Shown piece by piece: positions 1-8,942 of a DNA stretch of 64,000 nucleotides. Below the pieces are notes generated by a model, which saw only the letters and a program-made list of their open reading frames with translations, ran no database searches and had not been told where the DNA came from. How positions within the stretch are numbered: position 1 is the first letter of the stretch; each line of letters starts with the position of its first letter. The translations under genes were made by a program, and so were the position numbers. The DNA comes from Bacteroides sp. (lineage in GTDB: Bacteria; Bacteroidota; Bacteroidia; Bacteroidales; Bacteroidaceae). The stretch spans positions 124,001-188,000 of the forward strand of contig JAJQFD010000009.1 in assembly GCA_021201335.1 (NCBI GenBank), written 5' to 3'.

Positions 1-1
1 T

Positions 2-673
2 GAACCCCTGGCTTTGGAATTATTAGAAAGCTATGTCAAGAAGACACCCTTCTTACAACTGGAAGGTAAATATTCAAGTGCTGTGCAGGCTATGAAAGAT
101 TTGCCGAATAAGCTTATTGATCTTTTATTCCTGGATATTCAGATGCCGGAACTTAGCGGACTGGAGTTTTCGAAGATGGTATCTTCTCACACCCGCATTG
201 TTTTTACAACTGCTTTTGAGCAGTACGCGCTGGATGGTTACCGGGTAAATGCGCTTGATTACCTGTTGAAGCCAATCTCGTATGTAGAGTTCCTGGAAGC
301 AGCCAATAAAGCTTTGCAGTGGTTTGAAAGAGGATCGAAAACAGAAGAGATTGAAAGTATATTTGTAAAAAGCGACTATAAGCTAGTACAAATAGAACTC
401 AAAAAGATTTTATATATAGAAGGACTAAAGGACTATATCAAAATTTATACGGAAGATAATCCCCGCCCGATATTATCATTAATGAGTATGAAAGCGATGG
501 AAGAATTATTGCCCGACTCTCATTTTATGCGTGTGCACCGTTCGTACATAGTACAAAAAGAAAAGATCAGGATGATTGACCGAGGTAGAATTGTCTTCGG
601 CAAGGTTTATATACCTGTAAGTGATAGTCATAAGACTGTATTTCAGGAATTTCTGGAAAAAAGAAGTTTGTAA
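2..673 (+). CDS. LytTR-family response regulator (5' truncated)
   Basis: The C-terminal 223 residues of a two-component response regulator; the reading frame is open to the first base of the window, so the start lies upstream. A receiver domain is seen with the phospho-acceptor Asp in LLFLDIQMP (codon at 134-136), the switch Thr/Ala region FTTAFEQYA and the conserved Lys-Pro in YLLKPIS. After a short linker comes a LytTR DNA-binding domain (about residues 120-220) with the typical LYIEGLKDYIKIY and FMRVHRSYIV segments. In Bacteroidota these regulators normally pair with a YehU/LytS-type histidine kinase encoded just upstream, which would lie outside the window. Its target genes cannot be told from the sequence. 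Confidence 0.93.
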   Translation, partial: EPLALELLESYVKKTPFLQLEGKYSSAVQAMKDLPNKLIDLLFLDIQMPELSGLEFSKMVSSHTRIVFTTAFEQYALDGYRVNALDYLLKPISYVEFLEAANKALQWFERGSKTEEIESIFVKSDYKLVQIELKKILYIEGLKDYIKIYTEDNPRPILSLMSMKAMEELLPDSHFMRVHRSYIVQKEKIRMIDRGRIVFGKVYIPVSDSHKTVFQEFLEKRSL

Positions 674-759
674 TTTTGTGTAGTAAAGATAACCTGAAAT
701 AACAACTTCTATCAAGGCGTCCGATTTGTCTATAAAACAAAGGAATTAGTCGATTCTAA

Positions 760-790
760 TTGCATAATAAAGAGAAACATCGTAAATTTG
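760..790 (+). promoter_or_regulatory. Bacteroidota-type promoter for a small RNA candidate
   Basis: TTG at 760-762, a 20-bp gap, then TAAATTTG at 783-790. This fits the -33 TTG / -7 TAnnTTTG promoter of Bacteroidota. Transcription would begin near 797, although the genes on both sides end here (converging), so the transcript would be free-standing. Confidence 0.55.
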
Positions 791-796
791 CATTGA

Positions 797-900
797 ACAG
801 ATAAAGAGTTATAAGCAGCTCTTTTAGAATAGTTTAGTTAAGTCTAGTTTAGTTTTTGTGAAGCACTCCGCTGACAGAGGTCAGAAAGGAGTGCTTTCGT
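797..900 (+). ncRNA. Candidate small RNA with nested 3' hairpin
   Basis: A region of about 100 nt between the 3' ends of the response regulator and pgl, with its own promoter upstream. It ends in a nested hairpin: AAGCACTCC (861-869) pairs perfectly with GGAGTGCTT (888-896), and inside it CTGAC (871-875) pairs with GTCAG (880-884). Only a short U-rich stretch follows (TTTCGTGTT), so it is a weak intrinsic terminator by E. coli rules. No ORF of note lies inside. It could instead be a bidirectional terminator for the two converging genes. Confidence 0.4.
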
Positions 901-919
901 GTTACTAGGTTTAGGTTTG

Positions 920-1642
920 CTAGCGTATTTTTTGTTCCAGGTTTACGGCCGCAGCCTCATCCAGGTATAATTCTACCTGTTGGGCTCTTCCGGCAATATA
1001 TGCAGCAGGAATCGTATCGCCGGAAGAATATAATTCTTTCACAACCGAAGCTTTATCCTTTCCGGTTATCAAAAAAATAACTTCCCGGGCATTTATAATC
1101 GGTGCTCCTGTCAGGGCAATACGTTTTTGATGCGTACAAGGATGCGTACTTGTTTCATAAATAGCATGGCTAGAAAGGAGCGCTTCCTGTCCAGGAAAGA
1201 TGGAAGATGTATGCCCGTCTTCCCCAACACCCAACAAAACAAGATCAAACAAAGGCAAATAGTTGTCTACCGGAACATGTTTCATTACTTGTTCCGAACA
1301 ACGGACTGCCTCCCTCACCGGATCACTTTCACCGTGAATGCGAAAGATATGATGTTCGGGAATACCCACCACATCCAATAATATCCGTTTCATCTGGCCA
1401 TAATTACTTTCTGAATTGGAGGGAGGAACACATCGTTCATCCACCCACCAAAAACGAATTCTTTTCCAGGGAGTAACCTCCGCAAAATCATGGGCCCAAA
1501 TATCATACATTAACATGGGAGTTTCTCCTCCACTGAAAGCTATATGAAATATCTTATCCGGTTCATCGGCCAGCTCTTTAAGGATGTGGTGTATCAATGC
1601 ATAAGCTGTATCGGTAGGCGATTTACATATATTCAGTTTCAT
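920..1642 (-). CDS. pgl: 6-phosphogluconolactonase
   Basis: Hydrolyses 6-phosphogluconolactone to 6-phosphogluconate, the second step of the oxidative pentose phosphate pathway, in the cytosol. The 240-residue protein belongs to the NagB/RpiA/Pgl superfamily (DevB type): it has the phosphate-binding FSGGETP near residue 37, DERCVPP with the following SNYG, and the family signature GVGEDGHTSSIFPG. The start codon overlaps the zwf stop (ATGA at 1639-1642), so the two are translationally coupled in a gnd-zwf-pgl operon. Length is normal for the family. Confidence 0.95.
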   Translation of the reverse strand: MKLNICKSPTDTAYALIHHILKELADEPDKIFHIAFSGGETPMLMYDIWAHDFAEVTPWKRIRFWWVDERCVPPSNSESNYGQMKRILLDVVGIPEHHIFRIHGESDPVREAVRCSEQVMKHVPVDNYLPLFDLVLLGVGEDGHTSSIFPGQEALLSSHAIYETSTHPCTHQKRIALTGAPIINAREVIFLITGKDKASVVKELYSSGDTIPAAYIAGRAQQVELYLDEAAAVNLEQKIR

Positions 1643-3152
1643 AACTCACAATATAAATTACTATTAGTTAAATTCTTACAGGGATTTGTCCAACTCGCTT
1701 CATGTTCTTCCATCATGGCTTCACTTTCCAAGGGTCCCCATGTTCCGGCCGGATAACCATACAAGGGGGCATCCGGGTTTTCTTTCCAGTACTTCAATAA
1801 CGGATCAAAGAAACGCCAGGAAGATTCTACCGCATCTCCACGGGTGAATAATATGGGATCTCCGGCAATACAACCTTCAATCAGGCGGGCATAAGCATCA
1901 CCGGTGGGAACACCTCCTAAACGGTCATACGTAAAATCCAATTCAGTTTGCTTTACCTGGAAACCAAATCCGGGTACTTTCATACCGATTCGTAACAGGA
2001 TGCCTTCGTTGGGTTGAATGCGAAGAATCAACGTATTGCCTTTGGGACAAGTGCCTTCGGCACAATGAAACATCTGATGGGGCGCTGCTTTGAAGTGCAC
2101 CACAATTTCAGTTACCTTTGTAGGCATCTGTTTACCTGTACGTATATAAAAAGGTACCCCACTCCATCGCCAGTTATCTATACTCAGTTGCATAGCTATA
2201 TAGGTCTCTGTCCGCGATTCAGGTGGAACTCCTTTTTCTTCCCGATACCCTTTTTCATTTTCGGAAGCCGTATATTGTCCTCGTACAACATGTTCATCCA
2301 AATCTTCCTGCGTCATAGGCTTTAGAGAATTATAAACCTTTACCACTTCATTCCTGAATTCCGTTTCATTAAAAGAAACCGGTGGTTCCATGGCAGTAAG
2401 AGCAAGTAGCTGTATCAGATGGTTCTGTACCATATCCCGTAATGCACCCGAAGTGTCATAATAGCCACCTCTGCCTTCAATCGAAAGATTCTCAACTGCT
2501 GTTACTTCTACATAGTCAATATAATTCCGGTTCCATAAAGGTTCGAATACGCCATTGGCAAAACGGAAGGCCAGTATATTCTGGGCTGTCTCTTTTCCCA
2601 GAAAATGATCAATGCGATAAATCTGTTTCTCTTCGAAAACAGAAGCATATATTTTATTCAATTGGAGTGCCGATTCTAAATCATAACCAAATGGTTTTTC
2701 AACTATGATACGTGCCTTTTTACCATTCAAACCGTATTTCTTTAGATGTAAGGGAATTACACCATAAAGAGAGGGGGGGTAGCCAGGTAGTAAAGTATAT
2801 TATCAGGTTTTTCGACTCCTGATAACTCCTGCAACCGTTTGAGTAATAAGCTGTAATCCGATTCAACAGAAGGATCCATGGAAAGGTAATGCAAATCAGA
2901 CACAAAAGTTTCTAGTAAACTGTTGTTTTGTTCTTCCGGTTTAAGAAACTCCTTCAGTTCCTTTAATATATAAGAACGATAGTTGATATCATCATATACC
3001 GTTCGGCCAATACCCAAAATAGAAAAACTTTGGGTTAGTCTTTTTTCCTTGTAAAGTGAAAAAATCGCAGGCATCAGTTTCCGTTTGGTTAAATCACCCG
3101 AAGCTCCAAATATCACCATTACAAGAGGATGGTTGGTATTATTGTTTGTCAT
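1639..3152 (-). CDS. zwf: Glucose-6-phosphate dehydrogenase, frameshifted as sequenced
   Basis: Oxidises glucose-6-phosphate to 6-phosphogluconolactone with NAD(P)+. The N-terminal part carries the Rossmann motif FGASGDLTKRKL; the C-terminal part has IVEKPFGYDL and the catalytic-site motif RIDHFLGKE. The frame breaks at a run of seven G on the plus strand (2773-2779): the first half stops shortly after YYLATPP, and adding one G restores YYLATPPSLYGV and joins both halves into about 504 residues, the usual length. I place the start at 3152 (MTNNNTNHP), 10 bp after the gnd stop; the open frame extends further upstream only by overlapping gnd. The intact operon context suggests a sequencing undercall rather than a dead gene. 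Confidence 0.9.
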
Positions 3153-3162
3153 AAAGTTATTA

Positions 3163-4635
3163 CTATACATTATAAGTTCCTGACTTGGTATCTCCACCGT
3201 GCCCGGTCCAGTCTTCATGGAAGTATTTACCCCGGGGTTCATCTATCCTTTCGAACGTATGGGCACCAAAATAATCGCGTTGCGCCTGGATTAAATTTGC
3301 CGGAAGATGTTCGGACGTCAAGGAATAAAAATAGTTCAGGGCTGATGAGAAAGCAGGAATAGGCATTCCTTCACTAATTGCTCCGGAAACTAACCTTCTC
3401 CATCCGTGAAATACCTGTTTGACTTCCCGACGGAAATAAGGAGCTAACAATAGGTGCACAGGTTTATCTGTGGTTTCAAATGCAGCTGCAATATCATTGA
3501 GAAAAGCACTGCGAATTATACAGCCTGCGCGCCACATACGGGCAATGGATGCCATATTCAGATTCCAACTAAATGTATCCGAGGCTCGTTGTAACACAGC
3601 AAATCCCTGTGCATACGATACTAGTTTTGAGGCATATAAGGCAGAATAAACATCGAGAACCAATTCTGGTTTATTAAATACCGCTCTCTTTTCAATATGG
3701 TGGTATTGATCAGACGCCACTTTGCGTAAATCTTTTAAAGCAGATAAACTACGCTCAAATACAGCCGTCGCAATCAACCCCAAAGGCATACCCAGTTCCA
3801 TGGCATTGATAACCGACCATTTACCCGTCCCTTTCTGACCGGCTGCATCCAGAATTTTATCCAGCAGATAACCTCCATATTTATCTTTATGTATCAATAT
3901 ATTGGCGGTGATTTCAATCAGATAGCTGCGCAATTTACCTTCGTTCCAAGAAAAAAATATTTCGGATAATTCCTGGTTATCAATTTGCAGGAAGTTTTTC
4001 AGCGCCCAGTAAGCTTCGGCAATTAACTGCATATCTCCATACTCAATGCCATTGTGGATCATTTTCACGAAATGCCCTGAGCCTCCCGGACCTATCCAAT
4101 CGCAACACGGAGTACCATCATCTGCTTTGGCAGCAATGCTTTGAAGTATCGGTTTAACAGCTGGCCATGCCTCCTCCGAACCACCTGGCATAATAGAAGC
4201 TCCATTCAAAGCCCCTTCTTCACCACCCGAAACACCTGCACCCACAAAATAAAAACCTTTGGATTCACCCAAAAGTACACGTCGATTCGTATCTTCGTAA
4301 TTGGAGTTTCCGCCGTCAATTAGAATATCACCCGGAGATAAATGCGGAAATACCTGTTCCATTAATTCGTCGACAGGATTGCCTGCCCGCACCATCATCA
4401 TGATCTTGCGGGGAGTTTCAAGCGACTCAATGAAAGAAGGGATATCGTTATATCCTTCTATATTTTTACCTTTTGCGCGACCATTGATAAAACGTTCGAC
4501 TACACCTTCCTCTATACCGGGAACCGTGCGGTTATATACAGATACTTTCCAATTATTCTTTTCTAAATTGAGAGAGAGATTTTCGCCCATAACGGCGAGA
4601 CCGATTAAGCCTATATCAGATTTTTTTTGCTTCAT
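3163..4635 (-). CDS. gnd: 6-phosphogluconate dehydrogenase, decarboxylating
   Basis: Converts 6-phosphogluconate to ribulose-5-phosphate and CO2 with reduction of NADP+; a cytosolic homodimer. The 490-residue protein shows the NADP-binding start IGLIGLAVMGENLSLNLE, GGNSNYEDT, the substrate-site block GAGVSGGEEGALNGASIMPGG, the catalytic Lys region KMIHNGIEYGDMQ, GQKGTGKW, and the usual C-terminal THTFERID and WTGHGGDTKSGTYNV tail. It is the first gene of gnd-zwf-pgl, so all three oxidative pentose phosphate steps are expressed together from the region to its right. I found no convincing -7 box upstream. Confidence 0.96.
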   Translation of the reverse strand: MKQKKSDIGLIGLAVMGENLSLNLEKNNWKVSVYNRTVPGIEEGVVERFINGRAKGKNIEGYNDIPSFIESLETPRKIMMMVRAGNPVDELMEQVFPHLSPGDILIDGGNSNYEDTNRRVLLGESKGFYFVGAGVSGGEEGALNGASIMPGGSEEAWPAVKPILQSIAAKADDGTPCCDWIGPGGSGHFVKMIHNGIEYGDMQLIAEAYWALKNFLQIDNQELSEIFFSWNEGKLRSYLIEITANILIHKDKYGGYLLDKILDAAGQKGTGKWSVINAMELGMPLGLIATAVFERSLSALKDLRKVASDQYHHIEKRAVFNKPELVLDVYSALYASKLVSYAQGFAVLQRASDTFSWNLNMASIARMWRAGCIIRSAFLNDIAAAFETTDKPVHLLLAPYFRREVKQVFHGWRRLVSGAISEGMPIPAFSSALNYFYSLTSEHLPANLIQAQRDYFGAHTFERIDEPRGKYFHEDWTGHGGDTKSGTYNV

Positions 4636-4911
4636 TTTGGCGGTTGTTTATTTATAGGGTTTTATAATAATGTATAACGATAGAAAGTTTTTTTTGTTCG
4701 GTAAAAATGAAGAGATTGCTTAATTTTAATTTTCAACTTTGGATATATATATCTAGTTTTTTCCCTTTAGCAAAAGAATTAAGTAGTATATGTTAAGTAA
4801 TAGTAATCATAGATTTAAGTAATAAAAAGGCTGAAAGCAGTCATTGAAATATCTAAAACTTCTGCTTTCCTCTTTTATATCTACTTTGTTCAGAAACCGT
4901 ATGTACAGGAT

Positions 4912-4999
4912 AAATGCCGGTTGTATTTGGCCTAAATGCTACCGGCATTCGGAGAAAACACAACCGGCATTCCCGTGAAATGCTACTTCCATTCCATAC
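4912..4999. repeat. Tandem array of four 22-bp units (array A)
   Basis: Four consecutive 22-bp units start at 4912, 4934, 4956 and 4978, each beginning with AAA. Each has a 17-bp core followed by a variable 5-bp spacer. Core halves read AAATGC on the left and GCATTC or a derivative on the right. The word AATGCCGGT is forward in unit 1 (4913-4921), and its reverse complement ACCGGCATT sits in unit 2 (4941-4949) and unit 3 (4963-4971), exactly 22 bp apart. Unit 4 (AAATGCTACTTCCATTC) matches unit 2 except in the middle. Function is unknown. Confidence 0.75.
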
Positions 5000-5363
5000 T
5001 ATCCCTACTAAATTTTAATTCCTATGAACCTGCGATCAATAATCTTATGATAACCTATTGAGCTATGGGAACAAATCATTTATTTATTCCTATAAACCAA
5101 TGATTTATAGAGAAAGCACAAGGTATTCAATACAAAAAAAGTGTTATTAAAGTATGAGACTTGTGTAACTTATATGATAGAAAAACACAAGAATACATCA
5201 AATATAATTCACTGATAATCATTTAATTAATAACAATCTATGATACTAATAATACTTTTTTGATAATAAGTCTCTTGAGGAGTGTGTATTTACCTATTGA
5301 CTACTAATGAAATATCCGTAAAAAATAATTTAAACGAATGAGGAAGATGAACTTATATCCCAG

Positions 5364-5371
5364 TATCTTTG
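5364..5371 (+). promoter_or_regulatory. -7 promoter box for the alpha/beta hydrolase
   Basis: TATCTTTG, an exact TAnnTTTG match, 70-90 bp upstream of the hydrolase start. No clear TTG -33 element lies 19-21 bp upstream. Confidence 0.45.
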
Positions 5372-5461
5372 CTAAATTAAGTATTCATTTTACAGATAAG
5401 ATGACAGAGGTACAACAACAAATAAAATAAAAACAACATCATTAAAAAAGTAGCAATCATT

Positions 5462-6568
5462 ATGGTCGTAACTGTTTTATCACTTACAGGAATAATTCTT
5501 TTATGTTTATTAATTGTTTGGATAATGAGTCCGGGCAAACTGAGTTCATTGAAAGATGCAAAAGGGAATATCATTCCAGGAACTATCTCCGAGAAAAGAT
5601 GGACCCAAATAAACGGCATCAAACAAGGCATGTTTATCAGAGGTGAGAACTCCCAAAATCCTGTCATATTATTCCTTCATGGTGGTCCCGGAACACCTTT
5701 GCTTCCCTTTATTTCCTACCTGGAAAAAGGAGAACACCTTGAAAAGTTTTTTACGGTTTGTTATTGGGATCAACGTGGATCCGGAATGTCTTATTCAAAG
5801 TCGATAGATCCCTCCACCATGACAGTACCACAAATGATTGAAGATACTCATCAAGTAACGCAATACCTCCGATCCCGCTTCGGAAAAGATAAAATATACC
5901 TGATGGGACAATCATGGGGTACTTACCTGGGGGTTAAGACAATCGAAAAATATCCGGATAACTATTTGGCATATATCGGTATTGGGCAGTTATCCAATCA
6001 AAAAGAATCCGAGCGACTGGCTTACTACTATATGTTGCAACACGCTATAGAGATTGGAGATAAAAAAGTTATCGAAAAGCTGAAAAAAGTCGATCCTGAG
6101 GCAACAAGTTTCCCGGATAATGAATACCTTGTCAGAATAAGAACCGCAATAGTGAATAAGTATGGTATCGGAATGTTACACGAAGGGGCAACGTTTACCA
6201 AAATCATGAAAGCTTTGATCTGCTTCAAGGGATATACCATGCTTGAGAAGATTAACTTTATGTGTGGTGCGGATTTCTCCATGGACTATCTTTTTGGTCT
6301 TGTCATGAAAGATAATTTATTCGAAACATCCCCGAGATTTCACATTCCGTTTTATGTACTACAGGGAGTATATGACTATCAGGTTTCTTATTCTTTAGCC
6401 AAAGAATACCTGGAAGTATTAGAAGCTCCCCAAAAAGGGTTCTTTACCTTTAATAACTCTGCTCACTCTCCCAACATGGAAGAACCGAAGAAATTTGTGG
6501 AGATTGTCCGACAGATAGCGGCAGAACATCAACCGGAAACAGAACTGAAAAATGAAGATAATTTTTAA
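5462..6568 (+). CDS. Membrane-anchored alpha/beta hydrolase (proline iminopeptidase-like)
   Basis: An alpha/beta hydrolase of the S33 peptidase-like type. It has an N-terminal hydrophobic anchor, the oxyanion motif LFLHGGPGTP, WDQRGSG, the nucleophile elbow GQSWGTY and a C-terminal catalytic His in NSAHSPNMEEP. It is a close paralogue of the gene at 22942-24036. The paralogue begins MKKVGKI, and here the frame continues upstream of the ATG as ATT-AAA-AAA-GTA-GCA from 5441; either translation starts at a rare ATT codon, or the original ATG has mutated and the ATG at 5462 is used, giving a protein 7 residues shorter. The substrate is unknown; cleavage of N-terminal Pro from peptides is only a family guess. 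Confidence 0.85.
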   Translation: MVVTVLSLTGIILLCLLIVWIMSPGKLSSLKDAKGNIIPGTISEKRWTQINGIKQGMFIRGENSQNPVILFLHGGPGTPLLPFISYLEKGEHLEKFFTVCYWDQRGSGMSYSKSIDPSTMTVPQMIEDTHQVTQYLRSRFGKDKIYLMGQSWGTYLGVKTIEKYPDNYLAYIGIGQLSNQKESERLAYYYMLQHAIEIGDKKVIEKLKKVDPEATSFPDNEYLVRIRTAIVNKYGIGMLHEGATFTKIMKALICFKGYTMLEKINFMCGADFSMDYLFGLVMKDNLFETSPRFHIPFYVLQGVYDYQVSYSLAKEYLEVLEAPQKGFFTFNNSAHSPNMEEPKKFVEIVRQIAAEHQPETELKNEDNF

Positions 6569-6596
6569 TTGTACTACTAATAATTCACTATTTTTG
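6569..6596 (+). promoter_or_regulatory. Promoter of the symporter-gmd pair
   Basis: TTG at 6569-6571 overlaps the end of the hydrolase gene, and TATTTTTG at 6589-6596 fits the TAnnTTTG -7 box (17-bp gap, slightly short). The expected start is near 6603, giving a leader of about 16 nt before the ATG at 6619. Confidence 0.5.
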
Positions 6597-6618
6597 CATT
6601 CCCCTATTAAATGAAGCC

Positions 6619-7812
6619 ATGAAGAATATCCGGATCGGGTTGCTAGCCCGTATACTTATTGCCATTGCATTGGGAGTCATGTTAGGACATTTTTCTCCTG
6701 TGCCATTGGTGCGTGTTTTTATCACTTTCAATGCACTTTTCAGTCAATTCCTTAATTTTTCCATTCCCCTTATTATATTAGGACTGGTTACAGTTGCCAT
6801 TGCGAATATCGGCAAAAAGGCTGGAAAGCTTCTTTTGATTACAGTTGCTATAGCTTATGGTTCTACTTTGTTTGCCGGTTTTTTATCGTATTTCACGGGG
6901 GCAGCACTTTTCCCCCTCCTGATTGACCCGACTACATCCATCGAAAACATCAGTAAAGTCGAAGGACTCCTTCCCTTCTTTACGGTAGAAATACCTCCTC
7001 TCATGGGAGTTATGACCGCCTTGATTCTGGCTTTTGTATTTGGTCTTGGGCTTGCCACTCTCGAAAGTAATGCGCTGAAAAACGTAGCTCAAGATTTTCA
7101 GGATGTAATCGTGAAAGTTATCAACCATGTTATTATTCCTATCCTGCCACTTTATATATTTGGTATCTTCTTAGAAATGGCACATACCGGGCAAGCGTTT
7201 TCCATTCTTCTGGTATTTATCAAGATTATCGGAGTTATTTTTGGCATTCATATTCTGGTATTGCTTATTCAATATTGCATCGCAGGTGCAATGGTTAAAC
7301 GGAATCCCCTGAAATTATTAGTCCGTATGTTACCGGCTTATTTTACGGCATTAGGAACACAATCTTCTGCCGCTACCATACCCGTAACGCTTAAACAAAG
7401 CATTCAAAACGGAGTTTCTCCTCAGATTGCCGGATTTGTAATTCCCCTTTGTGCGACCATACATTTATCCGGAAGTACCTTAAAGATTGTTGCTTGCGCA
7501 CTGGCATTGATGATTGTACAGGGTATGCCCTACAATTTCCTGCAATTTGCCGGCTTCGTTTGTTTACTGGGTATTGCAATGGTAGCCGCACCGGGAGTAC
7601 CCGGAGGAGCCATCATGGCTTCATTAGGTGTACTACAATCCGTATTAGGATTCGATGAAGCCATGCAGGCATTAATGATTGCACTTTACATTGCCATGGA
7701 CAGCTTTGGAACAGCTTGCAACGTAACAGGTGATGGTGCCATTGCCCTTGTTGTTGATAAAATTACAGACAAAAAAGAAAAGAAAGACTTATCTTTGTCA
7801 CAAACCACATAA
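6619..7812 (+). CDS. Dicarboxylate/amino acid:cation symporter
   Basis: An inner-membrane sodium- or proton-coupled transporter of the DAACS (GltP/SstT/DctA) family. The 397-residue protein is hydrophobic throughout with about eight to ten membrane segments. The family's serine-rich hairpin is seen as TQSSAATIPVTL, then HLSGSTLK, the transport-site block APGVPGGAIMAS and, near the C terminus, the substrate-binding MDSFGTACNVTGDGA. The preserved Asp and Asn in that last motif fit an amino acid or dicarboxylate substrate; which one cannot be told. It is 9 bp upstream of gmd and probably shares its transcript. Confidence 0.9.
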   Translation: MKNIRIGLLARILIAIALGVMLGHFSPVPLVRVFITFNALFSQFLNFSIPLIILGLVTVAIANIGKKAGKLLLITVAIAYGSTLFAGFLSYFTGAALFPLLIDPTTSIENISKVEGLLPFFTVEIPPLMGVMTALILAFVFGLGLATLESNALKNVAQDFQDVIVKVINHVIIPILPLYIFGIFLEMAHTGQAFSILLVFIKIIGVIFGIHILVLLIQYCIAGAMVKRNPLKLLVRMLPAYFTALGTQSSAATIPVTLKQSIQNGVSPQIAGFVIPLCATIHLSGSTLKIVACALALMIVQGMPYNFLQFAGFVCLLGIAMVAAPGVPGGAIMASLGVLQSVLGFDEAMQALMIALYIAMDSFGTACNVTGDGAIALVVDKITDKKEKKDLSLSQTT

Positions 7813-7821
7813 AAGATAACA

Positions 7822-8895
7822 ATGAAAACAGCTCTTATCACCGGGATAACCGGGCAGGATGGTTCTTTTCTGGCGGAATTCCTGATAGAAAAAGGATACG
7901 AAGTACATGGCATTCTTCGTCGGTCCTCTTCTTTCAATACCGGACGGATTGAACATTTATACCTGGACGAATGGGTACGTGATATGAAACAAAAACGATT
8001 GATAAACTTGCACTATGGTGATCTGACGGACAGTAGTTCACTCGTTCGCATCATTCAGCAGGTACAACCGGACGAAATATATAATCTGGCAGCCCAAAGC
8101 CATGTAAAAGTAAGTTTTGATGTACCTGAATATACTGCCGAAACTGATGCAGTTGGTACACTACGGCTGTTGGAAGCAATTCGCATTCTGGGACTGGAAA
8201 AGAAAACCAGAATTTATCAGGCTTCCACTTCCGAACTATATGGAAAGGTGCAGGAAGTTCCCCAGAGTGAAACAACTCCTTTTTATCCGCGTTCACCGTA
8301 TGGCGTGGCTAAGTTATACGGATTCTGGATTACCAAAAATTACCGGGAAAGTTATGATATGTTTGCTGTCAACGGAATTCTGTTTAACCATGAGAGTGAA
8401 CGCCGGGGAGAAACTTTCGTTTCCCGTAAAATTACCTTAGCAGCTGCCCGTATCGCCCAAGGATACCAGGACAAACTTTATTTAGGGAACCTGAATGCCT
8501 TACGTGACTGGGGGTATGCAAAAGATTATGTAGAATGTATGTGGCTGATGCTACAGCACGATACTCCGGAAGACTTCGTTATTGCAACAGGTAAATACAA
8601 CTCTGTCCGACAATTCTGTATATTAGCATTCCAGGAAGCCGGTATTCAGCTACGTTGGGAAGGAGAAGGTGTGGAAGAAAAAGGAATTGATACAGCTACC
8701 GGAAAAGTATCGGTAGAGGTTGATCCAAAATACTTCCGACCGGCCGAAGTAGATCAATTACTGGGCGATCCTTCAAAAGCGAAAAAAATTCTGGGGTGGA
8801 ATCCCAGTCGCACAAGCTTTGAAGAACTGGTAAAGATTATGGTTCAGCATGACATGAAGTTTGTAAGAAAGCTTCACTACAAAGAACAACTTTAA
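7822..8895 (+). CDS. gmd: GDP-mannose 4,6-dehydratase
   Basis: Converts GDP-D-mannose to GDP-4-keto-6-deoxymannose, the precursor of GDP-L-fucose and related deoxysugars for surface glycans. The 357-residue extended SDR has the NADP motif [30 protein letters not shown], the catalytic region QASTSELYG, Tyr-x3-Lys in [10 protein letters not shown], and [16 protein letters not shown]. Family length is usual. The partner fcl (GDP-fucose synthase) is not adjacent and not in this window, so the product could be used elsewhere or by a distant enzyme. Confidence 0.95.
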   Translation: MKTALITGITGQDGSFLAEFLIEKGYEVHGILRRSSSFNTGRIEHLYLDEWVRDMKQKRLINLHYGDLTDSSSLVRIIQQVQPDEIYNLAAQSHVKVSFDVPEYTAETDAVGTLRLLEAIRILGLEKKTRIYQASTSELYGKVQEVPQSETTPFYPRSPYGVAKLYGFWITKNYRESYDMFAVNGILFNHESERRGETFVSRKITLAAARIAQGYQDKLYLGNLNALRDWGYAKDYVECMWLMLQHDTPEDFVIATGKYNSVRQFCILAFQEAGIQLRWEGEGVEEKGIDTATGKVSVEVDPKYFRPAEVDQLLGDPSKAKKILGWNPSRTSFEELVKIMVQHDMKFVRKLHYKEQL

Positions 8896-8928
8896 ACTTT
8901 TTCTAAAAAATCCTCTCCAATATTTTAT

Positions 8929-8936
8929 TTACCTTT
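8929..8936 (+). promoter_or_regulatory. -7 promoter box immediately before the YgiQ gene
   Basis: TACCTTTG fits TAnnTTTG and ends 6 bp before the ATG at 8943, so the predicted transcript would have almost no 5' leader. Confidence 0.45.
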
Positions 8937-8942
8937 GTATTC

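Larger units (their letters stand above)
4636..5440. other. 805-bp intergenic region between divergent gnd and hydrolase genes
   Basis: No coding sequence can be supported. It holds the 22-bp-period array described separately (4912-4999), a promoter box at 5364-5371, and an A/T-rich imperfect fold-back between about 5130 and 5265 (CAAAAAAAGTGTTATTA near 5132 against TAATAATACTTTTTTG near 5246). The rest is AT-rich and featureless to the eye. Confidence 0.6.
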
